Source: an uncultured Bacilli bacterium
GTDB taxonomy: Bacteria > Bacillota_I > Bacilli_A > RF39 > UBA660
NCBI GenBank assembly: GCA_948750805.1
Contig: CAPZYV010000008.1
Coordinates: forward strand, 1 to 16,063
Direction: 5' to 3'
DNA length: 16,063 nt
Shown: positions 14,802-16,063 of the stretch, one piece after another
How the letters are laid out: every line of letters begins with the position of its first letter
Position numbering within the stretch: the first letter of the stretch is position 1
The notes under the pieces: generated by a model
What the model was told of the DNA's origin: nothing
The model's database searches: none
The model's input: only the letters and a program-made list of their open reading frames with translations
Made by a program: the position numbers and the translations under genes

Positions 14802-15708
14802 GATTATCCTCCAAATATTCATATAATACTTCTGCTAAAACTTGAACTGTATTATTTACTTCATCTATTGTATTTTGAAATCCTCCTATTTGAATTAAAA
14901 GCGTATTATTATTAAAATCTTGATTATATACCCCATGATAACCAGCACCACCTCTAAGACTTACTCCTAAACTAAGATTTTCGATTTTATTTTTAATTAA
15001 ATTATCTAAAGCTATAGCCAATTTTTGATTTTCTTTATAGTTATTATTATAAGTTCCTATTACAAATAATATTTTAGCATAATTTTTTTCATTAATATTT
15101 ACGGTCGTATTTTCATAATTATTACTAGAAACTTGAATATCCAGAAAATATTTTAAAGTTTTATTATTTTGATAAGCTTTATCTAATAATATTCTTGAAG
15201 CTTTATAACTATTAGTATAAGGTATATTATTATCTTTAAGTATTTTAGCAATACTTTCTTCTTCAACTAAAGAATTTATATTATATTTTTTCAAATTTTC
15301 ATTTAATATTCTACTTGCTTGAGTTACAAATGAATTAATATTATAAGAATTATAATGCTTACTTTTATATTTATCGGTTTGAAATGTATTATATATATAT
15401 ATTAAAGGCGAATTATCTATAACAATATCTGTAAAATTAGTTTTATCATTTATAACAGTCTCATCCTTTTTAAACTTTAAACCATAAATATTTTTCTTAA
15501 AAAAATTATTATAAAAATCATCCTTATTAGACAAATCTAAACCATATAAATTTTTCTCAAAATTAGCCATATTAACATTTATATTTTTTAAAAACAAAGT
15601 AATTATAGCATTACATATTATAATTAAAATTATACTACTAAAAGTTATTATATATATAAGTTTATATCTCGGAACCTTTATCTTTTTTTTAGTTACAAAT
15701 CTTTTCAT
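14788..15708 (-). CDS. SpoIIP-family protein lacking the catalytic residues (predicted pseudoenzyme)
   Basis: The 306 residues have a basic start, one N-terminal TM helix (about 15-40) and an extracytoplasmic SpoIIP-type domain from about 100 on. Family landmarks: PLIYIYNTFQTDKY (101-114), SYKASRILLDKA (167-178), FLDIQVSS (188-195), AKILFVIGTYNNNYKENQKLA (211-231, first and last parts typical) and YNQDFNNNTLLIQIGGFQNT (261-280). SpoIIP is a zinc amidase/endopeptidase of spore engulfment. Its H-x-x-E pair is F109/D112 here, the second zinc His (D-I-H) is Gln192, and the catalytic Glu of L-E-I-G-G is Gln273. The fold is recognised, but activity is not expected. The ATG at 15708 has GGTGG 5 nt upstream. 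It is the first gene of the murG-murB-ftsQ operon, suggesting a structural or regulatory role in division or septal wall remodelling. Confidence 0.82.
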   Translation of the reverse strand: MKRFVTKKKIKVPRYKLIYIITFSSIILIIICNAIITLFLKNINVNMANFEKNLYGLDLSNKDDFYNNFFKKNIYGLKFKKDETVINDKTNFTDIVIDNSPLIYIYNTFQTDKYKSKHYNSYNINSFVTQASRILNENLKKYNINSLVEEESIAKILKDNNIPYTNSYKASRILLDKAYQNNKTLKYFLDIQVSSNNYENTTVNINEKNYAKILFVIGTYNNNYKENQKLAIALDNLIKNKIENLSLGVSLRGGAGYHGVYNQDFNNNTLLIQIGGFQNTIDEVNNTVQVLAEVLYEYLEDNHEKK

Positions 15709-15724
15709 AATATCCACCACTTAT

Positions 15725-15757
15725 ATTATATAAAAACAAAGTTAAAAAAAATGTCGA
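15725..15757 (-). promoter_or_regulatory. Probable promoter of the SpoIIP-like/mur/ftsQ operon
   Basis: TATAAT is on the minus strand at 15725-15730 and a TCGACA (5 of 6 to the -35 consensus) at 15752-15757. The spacer is 21 nt to TATAAT, or 19 nt to an overlapping TATATA. The elements are good but the spacing is poor. Confidence 0.4.
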
Positions 15758-15762
15758 ACAAA

Positions 15763-15794
15763 AAAATAGCTTAATTAAAATTTTAAGCTATTTT
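15763..15794. terminator. Strong hairpin terminator after the surface-protein gene
   Basis: A perfect 12-bp stem AAAATAGCTTAA/TTAAGCTATTTT with an 8-nt loop is followed on the minus strand by seven T. It starts five bases after the stop of the partial gene at 15799 and isolates that gene from the operon that follows. It is nearly symmetric, so it may act on both strands. Confidence 0.85.
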
Positions 15795-15798
15795 AAAA

Positions 15799-16063
15799 CT
15801 ATATAACCACATACGGGTCACTTGCTGTCCCTTTTCCTGTTAATGTTACAGCAGCCTTCAGATTTATTACTGGGCGCACACCAACCGTGCCCTTCACGTG
15901 CCAGTAGTCGAGGTCGCCAGCAGCATCCAAGCCGAACACGCTAGCATCCAAGCCGAACACGAAAGCATCCGGGTTGTCGAAGCAATACGGAGACAAAGAG
16001 TAATAATTTTGTCCATTATATAAATAATATCCATAATTATCATTGTTTCGTAGTCCACCAGCC
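15799..16063 (-). CDS. C-terminal part of a DUF6273-like surface (probably pilin-like) protein with a hypervariable-looking region
   Basis: The reading frame is open from the right edge to TAG at 15799, giving 87 residues with the N-terminal part missing. It reads AGGLRNNDNYGYYLYNGQNY at the edge, then a variable-looking segment, then the conserved end WHVKGTVGVRPVINLKAAVT and TGKGTASDPYVV. This GVRPVINLK...DPY ending is, from memory, that of DUF6273-type domains on gut Firmicutes surface proteins, often carrying a prepilin-type N-terminus; the N-terminus cannot be seen here. From about 15995 to 15871 codon use changes: 18 of 42 codons are NNC with varied first two bases, whereas flanking codons are AT-rich. 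Line 15901-15960 has 36 G+C of 60, against 7 of 60 at 15601-15660. The only in-frame starts in view (such as TTG at 15996) are internal. Confidence 0.8.
   Translation of the reverse strand, partial: AGGLRNNDNYGYYLYNGQNYYSLSPYCFDNPDAFVFGLDASVFGLDAAGDLDYWHVKGTVGVRPVINLKAAVTLTGKGTASDPYVVI
15871..15995 (-). other. Candidate DGR-type variable region with GC-rich 3' end
   Basis: This GC-rich, NNC-codon island lies at the end of the partial surface-protein gene. It stops at a GC-rich invariant-looking segment (GGTGTGCGCCCA, 15871-15882) encoding GVRP, in the place of an initiation-of-mutagenic-homing site. Codons such as TGC, TTC, GAC, AAC, GGC, AGC, CTC, TAC and CAC are what adenine mutagenesis of an AAC-rich template would give. 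No second copy (template) and no reverse transcriptase lie in the window, so the assignment is inference. Confidence 0.5.
15922..15970 (-). repeat. 21-bp in-frame tandem duplication (two full copies plus 7 bp)
   Basis: Copies at 15922-15942 and 15943-15963 plus a partial copy 15964-15970 encode SVFGLDA and FVFGLDA. The copies are identical except for two bases: the first codon of the unit is AGC in one and TTC in the other, so the third base C is kept. The unit is codon-aligned and adds exactly seven residues. Confidence 0.92.

Noticed and set aside
1..16063. Mycoplasma-type genetic code (UGA = Trp), suggested by the low GC
   Set aside because: UGA ends several clear genes at the expected place (glycosyltransferase, murB, murG), Trp is coded by TGG, and cell-wall genes are present.
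15721..16063. DGR template repeat, accessory gene or reverse transcriptase in the window
   Set aside because: No second GC-rich copy of the island and no reverse-transcriptase motif were found on either strand; if they exist they lie outside.

Overview
The window is very AT-rich DNA from a low-GC Firmicutes-type bacterium. It has a cell wall and divides with FtsA, FtsZ and DivIB. UGA is used as a real stop (glycosyltransferase, murB, murG), so the mycoplasma code does not apply. Gene content and base composition suit an uncultured gut-type Bacilli or Erysipelotrichia/RF39-like lineage; this placement is inference. I saw no tRNA, rRNA, CRISPR array, transposase or reverse transcriptase.

Left part (1-3520, all minus strand): a MurJ/SpoVB-family lipid flippase cut by the window edge, a sugar-transfer-associated ATP-grasp protein and a GT4 glycosyltransferase. 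They form an envelope-glycan group, and at least two of them have their own sigma-A-type promoters. Centre-left (3500-5910): ftsA-ftsZ as a compact two-gene unit with a consensus promoter, and hairpin terminators at both ends. Next (5919-9086): a short RelA/SpoT homologue whose hydrolase site is intact and whose synthetase site is degraded, preceded by a five-TM membrane protein of unknown role.

Centre (9048-9348): a divergent control region. It carries a strong promoter, two stacked hairpins, a C-rich single-stranded stretch and a strong intrinsic terminator, which together look like a free-standing small RNA of about 100 nt. Immediately after it is the only plus-strand gene, a complete PilB/GspE-type pilus or secretion ATPase with its own promoter and no pilus genes beside it.

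Right part (15708 down to 10583, minus strand): a tightly packed, largely overlapping operon of a SpoIIP-like protein, a small one-TM protein, murG, murB, ftsQ/divIB, queH and a small membrane protein. This is a division and cell-wall cluster split from ftsA-ftsZ by about 5 kb of unrelated genes, with a queuosine gene embedded in it. The SpoIIP-like protein has lost every expected zinc and catalytic residue, so it looks like a pseudoenzyme reused in the division operon.

Right edge (15799-16063): the C-terminal end of a surface (probably pilin-like) protein. It contains an abrupt island of high GC and NNC codons, with a 21-bp tandem duplication whose copies differ only in the first two bases of one NNC codon. 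This is the pattern expected of a variable region written by a diversity-generating retroelement, whose template and reverse transcriptase would lie outside the window. Together with the orphan PilB-type ATPase it suggests a variegated type IV pilus-like surface system. That is the most interesting hypothesis in the window.
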